NCBI RefSeq assembly: GCF_014211975.1
Contig: NZ_CP060084.1
Coordinates: 2,739,001 to 2,803,000 of the forward strand
Direction: 5' to 3'
Source of the DNA: Teredinibacter haidensis
Lineage (GTDB): Bacteria; Pseudomonadota; Gammaproteobacteria; Pseudomonadales; Cellvibrionaceae
DNA: 64,000 nt
Shown: positions 34,253 to 42,880 of the stretch, in pieces
Numbering within the stretch: the first letter of the stretch is position 1
Layout: every line of letters starts with the position of its first letter
Translations under genes and position numbers: made by a program
The notes under the pieces: generated by a model
The model's input: only the letters and a program-made list of their open reading frames with translations
What the model was told of the DNA's origin: nothing
Database searches by the model: none

Positions 34253-36171
34253 CGATCTTTAATCATTACCGTGAGCGGTACGAATCCACACAAGAAGAAG
34301 AGCTGTCTATTCAGGAATACTTGGGGCTCTGTAAAAAAGACGCCAGTGTATATGCCAGCGCGGCCGAAAGAATCCTTGCCGCTATTGGCGAACCGGAACT
34401 AGTCGACACCTCCAAAGACCAGCGCTTAAGCCGTATTTTTTCCAATAAAGTCATCAGCCGCTACAAAGCATTTGAAGAATTTTACGGTATGGAAGAAGCG
34501 ATCACACAGATCGTCTCATTCTTCAAACATTCGGCTCAGGGCCTTGAAGAGAAAAAGCAAATTCTCTATTTGCTTGGCCCGGTGGGTGGAGGAAAGTCAT
34601 CTCTGGCAGAAAAATTAAAATTCCTAATCGAAAAACGACCGATTTACTGTTTAAAAGGCTCTCCGGTTTACGAATCACCTCTCGGGCTTTTTGATCCAGA
34701 TGAAGACGCCCATATACTGGAGGAAGACTACGGCATACCCCGACGATATATTAAAACGATAATGTCACCCTGGGCAGTAAAACGACTACATGAATTTGGC
34801 GGCGATATCAGCCAGTTCAAAGTGGTTAAGATCTTCCCTTCCGTGCTCGACCAGGTCGCCGTATCGAAAACGGAACCCGGCGATGAAAACAATCAAGATA
34901 TCTCCTCCCTTGTAGGTAAAGTTGATATACGACAACTGGAAGATTTCCCACAAAATGACCCCGACGCCTATAGTTTCTCTGGAGGCCTTTGTCGCGCGAA
35001 TCAGGGCATTATGGAATTTGTGGAAATGTTCAAAGCCCCCATTAAAGTCCTGCACCCACTGTTAACCGCAACTCAGGAAGGCAACTACAACAGCACAGAA
35101 GGCCTGGGAGCAATACCTTTCGACGGCGTGGTTCTAGCACACTCCAACGAAGCCGAATGGCAGACATTTAAAAACAATAAAAACAACGAGGCCTTTATCG
35201 ACCGTGTTTATATTGTAAAAGTCCCCTACTGTTTGCGACTCTCTGAAGAGGTTCATATTTACGAAAAATTGTTACTCAACAGCTCGCTATCGTCCTCTCC
35301 CTGTGCGCCCGACACCTTAAAAATGCTCGCGCAATTTACCGTTTTATCGCGCATTAAAGACCCGGAAAACTCCAGCCTATTCTCCAAAATGCGTATTTAT
35401 GATGGCCAGAATTTAAAAGACACCGACCCCAAAGCAAAATCTTTAGTGGAATATAAAGACGCCGCCGGTGTAGACGAAGGCATGAATGGCTTATCCACTC
35501 GGTTTGCCTTCAAAATATTATCCCGTGTGTTCAATTTCGACCCAACAGAAATTGCTGCCAACCCGGTCCACCTACTCTATGTTCTCGAGCAACAAATTGA
35601 GCAAGAGCAGTTTCCGGAAGAAATACACGATCGCTACGTTTCCTTTATCAAAGAATTTCTCGCACCGCGCTATATCGAATTTATCGGCAAGGAAATTCAA
35701 ACCGCCTATTTGGAATCCTATGCTGAATATGGTCAAAATATTTTTGATCGCTATGTCACATACGCCGATTTTTGGATTCAGGATCAAGAGTACCGCGACC
35801 CAGAAACCGGCGAAATACTCAATCGTGGTGCATTAAACGAAGAGCTGGAAAAAATTGAGAAGCCTGCGGGTATCAGCAACCCAAAAGATTTCCGAAATGA
35901 AATTGTTAATTTCGTGTTGCGCGCACGAGCCAACAATAACGGTAAAAATCCAACCTGGAATAGCTATGAAAAACTCCGAACCGTTATCGAAAAGAAAATG
36001 TTCTCAAATACCGAGGATCTCCTCCCCGTTATTTCCTTTAACACAAAATCGTCTACAGACGACAAGAAAAAACACCAGGATTTCGTCGCACGCATGGTCG
36101 AACGAGGTTATACGGAAAAACAGGTTCGACTGCTTTCCGAGTGGTATTTACGGGTAAGAAAGTCTCAGTGA
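34249..36171 (+). CDS. prkA: serine protein kinase PrkA (YeaG)
   Basis: PrkA/YeaG is a cytoplasmic AAA-fold Ser/Thr protein kinase induced by starvation and stress. The 640-residue protein has the AAA part with Walker A LLGPVGGGKSSLAEKLKFLI and an atypical Walker B in GVVLAHSNEAEW, and a C-terminal PrkA domain (about 390-640, with AGVDEGMNGLSTRFAFKILS). The family start QEYLGLCKKDASVYASAAER is present. AAGGAG lies 7-9 bases before the ATG. It forms an operon with yeaH and spoVR (gaps of 19 and 1 bases), the standard YeaG-YeaH-YcgB trio, which acts together in nitrogen- and carbon-starvation responses. Confidence 0.95.
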   Translation: MTIFNHYRERYESTQEEELSIQEYLGLCKKDASVYASAAERILAAIGEPELVDTSKDQRLSRIFSNKVISRYKAFEEFYGMEEAITQIVSFFKHSAQGLEEKKQILYLLGPVGGGKSSLAEKLKFLIEKRPIYCLKGSPVYESPLGLFDPDEDAHILEEDYGIPRRYIKTIMSPWAVKRLHEFGGDISQFKVVKIFPSVLDQVAVSKTEPGDENNQDISSLVGKVDIRQLEDFPQNDPDAYSFSGGLCRANQGIMEFVEMFKAPIKVLHPLLTATQEGNYNSTEGLGAIPFDGVVLAHSNEAEWQTFKNNKNNEAFIDRVYIVKVPYCLRLSEEVHIYEKLLLNSSLSSSPCAPDTLKMLAQFTVLSRIKDPENSSLFSKMRIYDGQNLKDTDPKAKSLVEYKDAAGVDEGMNGLSTRFAFKILSRVFNFDPTEIAANPVHLLYVLEQQIEQEQFPEEIHDRYVSFIKEFLAPRYIEFIGKEIQTAYLESYAEYGQNIFDRYVTYADFWIQDQEYRDPETGEILNRGALNEELEKIEKPAGISNPKDFRNEIVNFVLRARANNNGKNPTWNSYEKLRTVIEKKMFSNTEDLLPVISFNTKSSTDDKKKHQDFVARMVERGYTEKQVRLLSEWYLRVRKSQ

Positions 36172-36190
36172 AGATATTACGGAGTCATGT

Positions 36191-37450
36191 GTGAGTTACA
36201 TAATTGACCGACGTCTGAATTCGAAGAAAAAAAGCATGGTGAATCGCCAGCGCTTTTTACGCCGTTACCGGCAGCATATCAAAAAGGCCGTATCAGACGC
36301 TGTTGATAAGCGCTCTATTACCGATCTAGAGAGCGGCGAAAATATAAGCATTCCCAATCGAGACTTGAGTGAACCAGCATTTCAACATGGTCGCGGCGGC
36401 CGCAATACCCGGGTACTACCCGGAAATGACCAGTTTGTTTCTGGCGACCATATTCCTCGCCCAGAAGGCGGTGGTGGCACTGGCAGCGGTTCAGGGGCGA
36501 GTGACAAGGGCGAAGGAGAAGATGATTTCATCTTTCAAATCTCACAGGAAGAATTTCTGAATTTTCTGTTCGAAGACCTCGCTCTGCCCAACCTCGTAAA
36601 GCGTCAGCTCTCTGGCAACGAAGAATTTGAGTTTCGCCGAGCAGGTATTAGCAACGAGGGTTCGCCCGGGAAAATCAATATCATTCGCTCTCTGCGCTCA
36701 GCCAACTCTCGCCGCATAGCTTTGACGGCAAAAAAACGCCGAACATTACGCAAACTTGAAGCGCAAATCGAAAGCTTTAAAGACGGCGATAACGCTGAAC
36801 TAAGCAAGCTGGAAGAAGAAGCCAAGATTATAAAAGAAAAAATACGCCGCATTCCCTGGCTCGACGATTTCGACCTTAAGTATAACCTGCAAGTTAAGCA
36901 CCCTATTCCCACATCCAAAGCCGTAATGTTTTGCCTTATGGATGTGTCGGGCTCAATGGATCAAGCCACCAAAGACATTGCCAAACGCTTTTTCCTACTA
37001 CTCTACTTATTCCTGCAGCGTAACTACGAGAAAACAGAAGTTGTATTTATTCGCCACCACACCAGCGCAAAAGAAGTGGATGAGCAGGAATTTTTCTATA
37101 GCAGAGAAACCGGTGGAACAATCGTTTCCAGTGCTTTGAAATTGATGGATGACATTCTCCAAACCCGTTACCCTACCGGAGAATGGAATATCTACGGTGC
37201 GCAAGCGAGCGATGGCGATAATTGGAATGATGACTCCACTCTTTGCTATCGCACGTTAACGGAGAAGCTGCTACCCAGGGTGCAATATTTTTCCTATATC
37301 GAAATTACAGCGCGGGATCACCAAGCCCTGTGGCACGCTTATGAGCATGTAATGTCTGACTTCCCCAGAGCCTTTGCCATGAAAAAACTGACGAATGTCA
37401 CAGATATCTATCCCGTATTCCGCCAACTATTCCACAAGCAGACCACCTGA
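36191..37450 (+). CDS. yeaH: DUF444 family protein YeaH
   Basis: YeaH is a 419-residue protein with a C-terminal von Willebrand factor A-like domain; the MIDAS-like segment is VMFCLMDVSGSMDQATKDIA. The N-terminal half is basic and has a Gly-rich stretch (RGGRNTR...GGGGTGSGSG, about 75-105), then a coiled coil (about 180-225). The start is GTG 36191 with GGAG six bases upstream; the N-terminal SYIIDRRLNSKKKSMVNRQR matches homologs. It acts with PrkA under starvation, and a role as kinase partner has been shown in E. coli. Confidence 0.93.
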   Translation: MSYIIDRRLNSKKKSMVNRQRFLRRYRQHIKKAVSDAVDKRSITDLESGENISIPNRDLSEPAFQHGRGGRNTRVLPGNDQFVSGDHIPRPEGGGGTGSGSGASDKGEGEDDFIFQISQEEFLNFLFEDLALPNLVKRQLSGNEEFEFRRAGISNEGSPGKINIIRSLRSANSRRIALTAKKRRTLRKLEAQIESFKDGDNAELSKLEEEAKIIKEKIRRIPWLDDFDLKYNLQVKHPIPTSKAVMFCLMDVSGSMDQATKDIAKRFFLLLYLFLQRNYEKTEVVFIRHHTSAKEVDEQEFFYSRETGGTIVSSALKLMDDILQTRYPTGEWNIYGAQASDGDNWNDDSTLCYRTLTEKLLPRVQYFSYIEITARDHQALWHAYEHVMSDFPRAFAMKKLTNVTDIYPVFRQLFHKQTT

Positions 37451-37451
37451 T

Positions 37452-38999
37452 ATGACCAGCAATCGTGCCGCAAAACCATTGTCGACGACTTCCGAATGGA
37501 ATTTTGATTTAATTAAACAGTACGACAACGCCATTGCCGATATTGCTGAAGAATTTGGCTTAGATACCTACCCTAACCAAATTGAAATTATCAGTTCAGA
37601 ACAAATGATGGATGCCTACGCCTCCGTCGGTATGCCCATTGGCTACCACCACTGGTCCTACGGCAAACAGTTTTTAGGCGTCGAACAATCCTATAAGCGT
37701 GGCCAAATGGGGCTCGCCTATGAAATCGTCATCAACTCCAACCCCTGCATCGCCTATTTGATGGAAGAAAACACCATGATGATGCAAGCATTGGTGATTG
37801 CCCATGCCTGCTATGGACACAACTCTTTTTTTAAGGGTAACTACCTTTTTCGTGCATGGACTGATGCAACTTCAATCATTGACTACCTAGTTTTCGCCCG
37901 AAACTATATTGCCAAATGCGAAGAGCGACACGGCGTTGATGCCGTTGAAGCTATTCTCGATTCATGTCACGCGATTATGAATTACGGCGTTGACCGCTAT
38001 AAGCGCCCCTACCCTCTTTCCGCATTTGAAGAGAGCGAACGACAGCGAGAGCGCGAAGAATATTTACAGAAACAGGTAAACGATCTTTGGAGAACTATTC
38101 CTGCCGCAGACAAATCCAACGAAACGTTTAAAGCATCCCGATTCCCAGCAGAACCCCAGGAAAATTTGCTCTACTTCTTCGAGAAAAACTCTCCGCTACT
38201 GGAACCCTGGCAGCGAGAAGTTATCCGTATTGTACGAAAAATTGCTCAATACTTTTATCCGCAACGACAAACTCAGGTTATGAACGAAGGCTGGGCTTGT
38301 TTCTGGCACCACTTTTTATTGAATACTCTCTACGATCGTGGGCTGGTGACAGATGGATTTATGCTGGAATTTATGCAATCCCACTCCAGCGTAATTTATC
38401 AGCCCCCTTATAACAGCCCCCATTTTTCCGGAATAAACCCCTACACTCTGGGCTTTCATATGATGACAGATATTCGCCGTATCTGTGAACACCCCACCGA
38501 GGAAGATAGAAACTGGTTTCCGGATATTTCCGGAAGCGATTGGACAAAGACGCTCAACTTCGCCATGCAAAACTTTAAGGACGAGAGCTTTATTTTACAG
38601 TATTTATCACCAAAACTTATGCGTGATCTAAAACTTTTCACCATTCTGGATGACGACAGAAAAAACGATATTAATGTGGTATCCATTCATGACGACCCCG
38701 GCTACGCAAACGTACGGGAGACGCTTTCGGCCCAATATAACCTCGGGAATATAGAACCAAACATTCAAGTGTACGACGTGGATCTTCGCGGTGATCGATC
38801 ACTCACACTGCATCACTATCGTTTTGATAGAAAGCCTTTGGAAGAAGGCACAGCCAGTGAAGTACTTAAGCACGTTCACCGACTGTGGGGGTTTAATGTT
38901 CACCTCTACTCAATGGCAGATGAACAGGTAAAGCAGGAGTTTCATTGTCCGGAATTACCCGTAGACCTTTCCAACGAACAGGAACAGCCTCTTCCTTAG
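37452..38999 (+). CDS. spoVR: SpoVR/YcgB family protein
   Basis: This 515-residue SpoVR-family protein is the third member of the prkA-yeaH-spoVR stress operon. Conserved segments include MPIGYHHWSYGKQFL, the HACYGHNSFFKGNYLF region, EERHGVDAVEAILDSCHA, QVMNEGWACFWHHFLLN and NPYTLGFHMMTDIRRICEHP. The His/Glu-rich helices suggest a metal site, but the biochemical activity is not known. The ATG follows the yeaH stop by one base. The last 45 bases overlap the convergent EamA gene. Confidence 0.93.
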   Translation: MTSNRAAKPLSTTSEWNFDLIKQYDNAIADIAEEFGLDTYPNQIEIISSEQMMDAYASVGMPIGYHHWSYGKQFLGVEQSYKRGQMGLAYEIVINSNPCIAYLMEENTMMMQALVIAHACYGHNSFFKGNYLFRAWTDATSIIDYLVFARNYIAKCEERHGVDAVEAILDSCHAIMNYGVDRYKRPYPLSAFEESERQREREEYLQKQVNDLWRTIPAADKSNETFKASRFPAEPQENLLYFFEKNSPLLEPWQREVIRIVRKIAQYFYPQRQTQVMNEGWACFWHHFLLNTLYDRGLVTDGFMLEFMQSHSSVIYQPPYNSPHFSGINPYTLGFHMMTDIRRICEHPTEEDRNWFPDISGSDWTKTLNFAMQNFKDESFILQYLSPKLMRDLKLFTILDDDRKNDINVVSIHDDPGYANVRETLSAQYNLGNIEPNIQVYDVDLRGDRSLTLHHYRFDRKPLEEGTASEVLKHVHRLWGFNVHLYSMADEQVKQEFHCPELPVDLSNEQEQPLP

Positions 39000-39911
39000 G
39001 ACTGTATAACCGGGAAGTTGAAGCCCGGCACTTCTCAGCTTTCGCCTAAGAAGCTGGAACACACCCTGATATAGTGCCAGCGAAACCAAAACCATAAGAC
39101 TTCCACACAATGTGGCGACGCTTACCGTTTCCTTAGCCAAGACGGCACCAATCGATAAGGCCATTACCGGCGTTATCAAAGGAATCAGTGATACAGACAC
39201 CATCGAGCAGTGACGCAATACATAGAAAAACAGTGTATGCCCAATAACCGACCCAGCAATAGAAAGATAACTTAAACCTATAAGCGATTTTGTATCGATC
39301 ACCTTTGGCAGTTCGCCATCAACAAAAAACCAGGTAAAAATAAAAGCAGGAACAGAAAGTAACAGTACCCCCGTCGACTGCCGCAAGGGGTTTATACTTC
39401 CACCTACCGACTTTACCCAAACCGTACTGAAGGCAAACAACAGTGCCGAAGCAAGCATGCAGATAACACCCAGAAACCCATCACGCCCCAGACTCAACTG
39501 CTCAATATTAATAACCACCAAACCACCAAGAGCTAAACACAAAGCCAATACTCGCGCAGAGTTGAAAACATTTTCTTTTTTAATTAAAAGTGAAAACAAC
39601 CCTACGGCAAAGGGATATACCCCCAAGATTACCGCCATCAGACCAGAGGATATAAATTGTGAAGACCAATAGACCAATAGCATATTGGGATATAGGCCAA
39701 CCATACCCGCAAAAAACGCAACCCAATCTTCGCGACGCTGCACTAATCGAATTCTAAAAATCAACAAAAGTGCCGAACATACAATCAGTGCCACTAAACT
39801 TCGCAAACTAATAGATGCAACAAAGGTCAAGCTACTATTGCTCCATTGAATAGCCAGCGGCGTTGTAGCCCAAATACATACCAAAAAAATATAAGCAAAA
39901 ATTACAGGCAT
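38955..39911 (-). CDS. EamA/DMT family transporter
   Basis: This 318-residue inner-membrane protein has ten predicted helices arranged as two EamA repeats (about residues 5-130 and 145-280); helices such as PVIFAYIFLVCIWATTPLAI and VICMLASALLFAFSTVWVKS carry the family signatures. Relatives export amino acids or metabolites; the substrate here cannot be read from sequence. The C-terminal tail is basic. The start is ATG 39911 with GGGAGGG eight bases upstream; a GTG at 39956 has no such site. The 3' end overlaps spoVR tail-to-tail by 45 bases. Confidence 0.85.
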   Translation of the reverse strand: MPVIFAYIFLVCIWATTPLAIQWSNSSLTFVASISLRSLVALIVCSALLLIFRIRLVQRREDWVAFFAGMVGLYPNMLLVYWSSQFISSGLMAVILGVYPFAVGLFSLLIKKENVFNSARVLALCLALGGLVVINIEQLSLGRDGFLGVICMLASALLFAFSTVWVKSVGGSINPLRQSTGVLLLSVPAFIFTWFFVDGELPKVIDTKSLIGLSYLSIAGSVIGHTLFFYVLRHCSMVSVSLIPLITPVMALSIGAVLAKETVSVATLCGSLMVLVSLALYQGVFQLLRRKLRSAGLQLPGYTVLRKRLFLFVGKVYG

Positions 39912-39965
39912 AGAAAATCCCTCCCCGCCCTTGTTAATACGAGAATATTTACTCACTCCAAAACG

Positions 39966-39999
39966 ACGAAGGCCGCAGTTTTTACGCTGCGGCCTTCGT
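39966..39999 (-). terminator. strong hairpin before the EamA gene, terminator or attenuator
   Basis: The perfect stem ACGAAGGCCGCAG / CTGCGGCCTTCGT has an 8-base loop. On the minus strand it is followed by CGTTTTGG, a short T run. It lies 25 bases after the 34-codon ORF stop and 54 bases before the EamA start. Confidence 0.65.
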
Positions 40000-40024
40000 G
40001 GAATTAGTGTTGTTTATTAACGAC

Positions 40025-40129
40025 TTAATTATCCGGCACGCAGAAAGCAGCACGACGCAAGGCCCACACATAGTGCGCTGCGATCATTGCAAAACATTTC
40101 CCGGCCATACCGTACATAGAAATACTCAT
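40025..40129 (-). CDS. putative 34-residue small protein or leader peptide
   Basis: This short reading frame encodes a compact peptide that begins MSISMYGMAGKCFAMIAA and ends VWALRRAAFCVPDN. It is hydrophobic in the middle with an RR pair and two cysteines. A strong hairpin follows its stop within 25 bases. It has no run of regulatory codons, so classical amino-acid attenuation is not evident. No clear Shine-Dalgarno sequence precedes the first ATG; GAG lies 7 bases before the second (40117). Confidence comes only from the ORF-hairpin arrangement. Confidence 0.35.
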   Translation of the reverse strand: MSISMYGMAGKCFAMIAAHYVWALRRAAFCVPDN

Positions 40130-40248
40130 TCAAAGTTTGGATAAAATTTTATTCGGGTCTAAAAATAACATCATTATGGAAAACAAACCCGAGTTCAATT
40201 AGAGTGTGCTTTATTCCTCGACAGAGGTCAACCACGACTAAGACCAAA

Positions 40249-41487
40249 ATGAAAATTTATTTAGTGGGCGGCGCAGTACGCGACGCCCTATTAAGCATAC
40301 CCAGCCCAGATAGAGATTGGGTCGTTGTAGGAAGCACACCAGAAGAGATGGCTACTGCAGGCTATCAAGCTGTTGGTAAGGACTTTCCCGTATTCCTGCA
40401 CCCGGAATCAAAAGAAGAATTCGCCTTGGCTCGCCAGGAGCGAAAATCCGGTCGAGGGTATAAAGGGTTTCAATTTTATACCGATAAATCCATTACTCTG
40501 GAAGAGGATCTTATACGCAGGGATCTTACGGTTAATGCCATGGCTATGGACGAGAATAATACTATTATCGATCCCTACGGTGGCCAGGAGGATATAAATA
40601 AACGCTTGCTTCGCCATGTCTCGCCCGCTTTCGGTGAAGACCCCGTACGCGTACTACGCGTTGCCCGCTTTGCGGCACGTTTTCATCATTTAGGCTTTCA
40701 TATCGCCGGTGAAACTCAAGAATTGATGACCGAAATGGTTAACAATGGCGAGATCGATCACCTTGTCCGTGAGCGCGTGTGGAAAGAATGCGTACGCGCA
40801 TTGGCAGAGCCTTCACCACCGATTTTTATTGAAGTGCTGCACGGATGTGGGGCTTTGGCGCGGCTAATGCCAGAACTGGAAAAACTTTTCGGCATTCCGC
40901 AGCCTGAAGAGCATCACCCGGAAATTGATACCGGGTTACACGCGTTGTTAAGTCTGCAACGCTGCGCGGCTCTAACACACTCTACCGAAGCTAGGTTTGC
41001 TGCACTCATCCATGACTTAGGCAAAGGTGAAACAGCCCAAAGCGAATGGCCGCGGCATATTGGCCATGAAACAAAAGGTCTACCGATGATCAATCAACTC
41101 TGTGATCGGTTGAGCGTGCCCAATCCTCACCGGGAACTCGCCCTAGCGGTGGCAGAGTTTCATACACACTGCCACCGCGCGTTTGAATTGACCGCAAAAA
41201 CGCTGTTAAAAACTCTTCAGCGGCTTGACGCTTTCCGCCGACCAGAACGTTTCGCATTATTCTGCATCTGTTGCCAGGCAGATGCACAGGGCAGAACGGG
41301 GATGGAAAACACCCCCTATCCTCAGGCAGAGTATTTCAAGTCTGCGCTTCGTACGCTTCAACAGATCGACACCAAGGCTATGGCAAGACAAGGCTTAAAG
41401 GGCGCTGCCTTTGGTGAGGCTCTCCTAAAAAAACGCCAGGCCACACTGGCAGAGCACAAACGAACCTACCGGGGAGACACGCCGTGA
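40249..41487 (+). CDS. cca: multifunctional CCA-adding tRNA nucleotidyltransferase
   Basis: Cca builds or repairs the 3'-CCA end of tRNAs. The 412-residue class II enzyme has YLVGGAVRDALLSIPSPDRD (GGxVRD), DRDWVVVG (DxD), the RRDLTVNAMAMDEN motif, the EDPVRVLRVARFAARF segment, and a C-terminal HD domain (ARFAALIHDLGKGETAQ, LPMINQLCDRLSVPN) that gives phosphodiesterase/phosphatase activity in the gammaproteobacterial form. The ATG at 40249 starts at the usual point. Its stop overlaps the pteridine reductase GTG by 4 bases. Confidence 0.96.
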   Translation: MKIYLVGGAVRDALLSIPSPDRDWVVVGSTPEEMATAGYQAVGKDFPVFLHPESKEEFALARQERKSGRGYKGFQFYTDKSITLEEDLIRRDLTVNAMAMDENNTIIDPYGGQEDINKRLLRHVSPAFGEDPVRVLRVARFAARFHHLGFHIAGETQELMTEMVNNGEIDHLVRERVWKECVRALAEPSPPIFIEVLHGCGALARLMPELEKLFGIPQPEEHHPEIDTGLHALLSLQRCAALTHSTEARFAALIHDLGKGETAQSEWPRHIGHETKGLPMINQLCDRLSVPNPHRELALAVAEFHTHCHRAFELTAKTLLKTLQRLDAFRRPERFALFCICCQADAQGRTGMENTPYPQAEYFKSALRTLQQIDTKAMARQGLKGAAFGEALLKKRQATLAEHKRTYRGDTP

Positions 41488-42227
41488 AAAACTTAGCTCC
41501 TGTAGCATTGATTACCGGCGGGGCCCGTCGAATCGGTGCTACTGTTGTTAAACGTCTTCATCAGGAAGGTTATCGGGTTGCCATTCACTGCCATAATTCG
41601 ATCGAAGCCGCAAACAAGCTGGCAGATACACTTAACGCAGAAAAAGCCGAAAGCGCCTGCGTATTACAGGCGAAACTCGGTGGACAACTAGCCGCTCAAC
41701 AGCTGGCGAAGGATCTAATCAAGCGGTTTGGTCGCTGCGACTTGCTGATCAATAACGCCTCCAGTTTTTATCCGACCCCACTAGAAGGCGTTAGCGAAAC
41801 CGCCTGGGATGAGTTGTTTTCAGCCAACGCTAAAGCGCCACTTTTTTTGGCTCAAGCACTAAGCGAAAAATTGAAAGTCTCAAAAGGCTGCATTATTAAC
41901 ATTGCCGACATTCATGCACTGCGTCCGTTAAAAAAACATACAATCTATAGTATGGCAAAAGCAGCCAACATTATGCTTACCAAATCTCTCGCCCTAGAAC
42001 TGGCTCCGGATATTCGCGTGAACGGTATCGCGCCCGGCGCCATATTATGGGCGGAAACCAATAGCGGGCAGTTAACGGAAAAGCCGGACTACCTCGACAC
42101 CCTCCCTCTGCGGTCTCTTGGTGGCGGGGACAGTATTGCCAGCTCGATTGTTTTTCTGGCAAAACCCGATAATTACATTACCGGCCATATATTGTGTGTA
42201 GACGGTGGAAAATCTCTACTTCAATAA
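41484..42227 (+). CDS. pteridine reductase-like SDR (FolM-like)
   Basis: This 247-residue classical short-chain dehydrogenase has VALITGGARRIGATVVKRL (TGxxxGxG), LLINNASSFYPTPL (NNAS in place of NNAG, typical of pteridine reductases), IINIADIHALRPLKKHTIYS with YxxxK in YSMAKAANIML, and RVNGIAPGAILW. Pteridine reductases (PTR1/FolM) reduce dihydrofolate, dihydromonapterin or biopterin with NADPH. Folate genes folK and folB lie 1.5-2.3 kb away, which supports the role. The start is GTG 41484 within the cca stop. Confidence 0.85.
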   Translation: MKNLAPVALITGGARRIGATVVKRLHQEGYRVAIHCHNSIEAANKLADTLNAEKAESACVLQAKLGGQLAAQQLAKDLIKRFGRCDLLINNASSFYPTPLEGVSETAWDELFSANAKAPLFLAQALSEKLKVSKGCIINIADIHALRPLKKHTIYSMAKAANIMLTKSLALELAPDIRVNGIAPGAILWAETNSGQLTEKPDYLDTLPLRSLGGGDSIASSIVFLAKPDNYITGHILCVDGGKSLLQ

Positions 42228-42280
42228 TTATTTTTCGATATTGCGCTATTACTTTTTCGAATATTAGGCACGATTTGTTT

Positions 42281-42294
42281 TTGATATAAATCAA
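42281..42294. promoter_or_regulatory. perfect FNR/Anr box upstream of hsp20
   Basis: TTGATATAAATCAA matches the FNR/Anr consensus TTGATnnnnATCAA exactly. Its centre lies at about 42287.5, 102 bases upstream of the hsp20 ATG. A class II start 41.5 bases downstream would be near 42329, where AACTAT (42319-42324) could be the -10. This predicts oxygen-limited induction of the small heat-shock protein. Confidence 0.75.
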
Positions 42295-42389
42295 ATATTT
42301 GACCGTCTGCCAAGCGCAAACTATCCGTGCGGACGCAAGTTCGCTCTCTTGAATCCAACCGTATCTTATTGACAATAAGGAGGTGTGAG

Positions 42390-42812
42390 ATGACGTTGGT
42401 TCCTCGCAATTCCATTTTTGATATGAGCGATTTTTTCGAGTCTCCCTGGTCTTCTTTTAGGCTAGGCGACACCGCAACGCTACAATCTCCCCGAGTTGAT
42501 GTAAAAGAAAAAGGGGAAACTCTCGAAATCTCAGCCGAGCTTCCCGGCGTAAAAAAAGAAGATATTAATATCATGCTCGACAACGGAGTGCTCACCCTGG
42601 AAGCGGAGAGTAACGTTGAAAAAACTGAAGAAGAGGAAGGAAGAATAATTCGTCAAGAAAGGCGCTATGGAAAATACAGCCGTAGCTTTGACCTAGGAGA
42701 GAAACTACAGGAAAGTGACATTACCGCCAAGTTCGAGGATGGCGTTCTTACTATCCGTGCGCCCCGCGATGAGAAGCAAGTTTCACACGTAAAACGAATC
42801 GAAATTCATTAG
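42390..42812 (+). CDS. Hsp20/alpha-crystallin small heat-shock protein
   Basis: This 140-residue ATP-independent holdase shows the alpha-crystallin domain (about residues 35-130), with SPRVDVKEKGETLEISAELP, GVKKEDINIMLDNGVLTLEA and the ITAKFEDGVLTIRAP strand. The conserved I-x-I is altered to VKRIEIH. The N-terminal arm (FDMSDFFESPWSSF) is short. A strong Shine-Dalgarno AAGGAGGT precedes the ATG. A perfect FNR/Anr box lies upstream and a good terminator downstream, so it is a monocistronic gene probably induced at low oxygen. Confidence 0.93.
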   Translation: MTLVPRNSIFDMSDFFESPWSSFRLGDTATLQSPRVDVKEKGETLEISAELPGVKKEDINIMLDNGVLTLEAESNVEKTEEEEGRIIRQERRYGKYSRSFDLGEKLQESDITAKFEDGVLTIRAPRDEKQVSHVKRIEIH

Positions 42813-42850
42813 CCGGTATTTTCGATTCAAACTGCGCGCGACCGCCCGGA

Positions 42851-42880
42851 GGGCAGCTTGGAAGCTGCCCCCTTTGTTTT
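42851..42880 (+). terminator. intrinsic terminator of hsp20
   Basis: The stem GGGCAGCTT / AAGCTGCCC with a two-base loop is followed by CCTTTGTTTT. It lies 39 bases after the hsp20 stop and reaches into the end of the convergent gene at 42879. Confidence 0.8.

Larger units (their letters stand above)
39912..40248. promoter_or_regulatory. divergent region between EamA gene and cca, with small ORF and hairpin
   Basis: The 337 bases carry a 34-codon ORF on the minus strand (40025-40129) and a perfect 13-base hairpin (39966-39999), both upstream of the EamA gene. They could form an attenuating leader or a separate small gene. The cca side (40130-40248) is AT-rich, with no clear promoter hexamers. 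Confidence 0.4.

Noticed and set aside
42340..42390. Sigma32 heat-shock promoter for hsp20
   Set aside because: A CTTGAA-like -35 is present, but no CCCCAT-type -10 at the right spacing; the FNR box is the better explanation.
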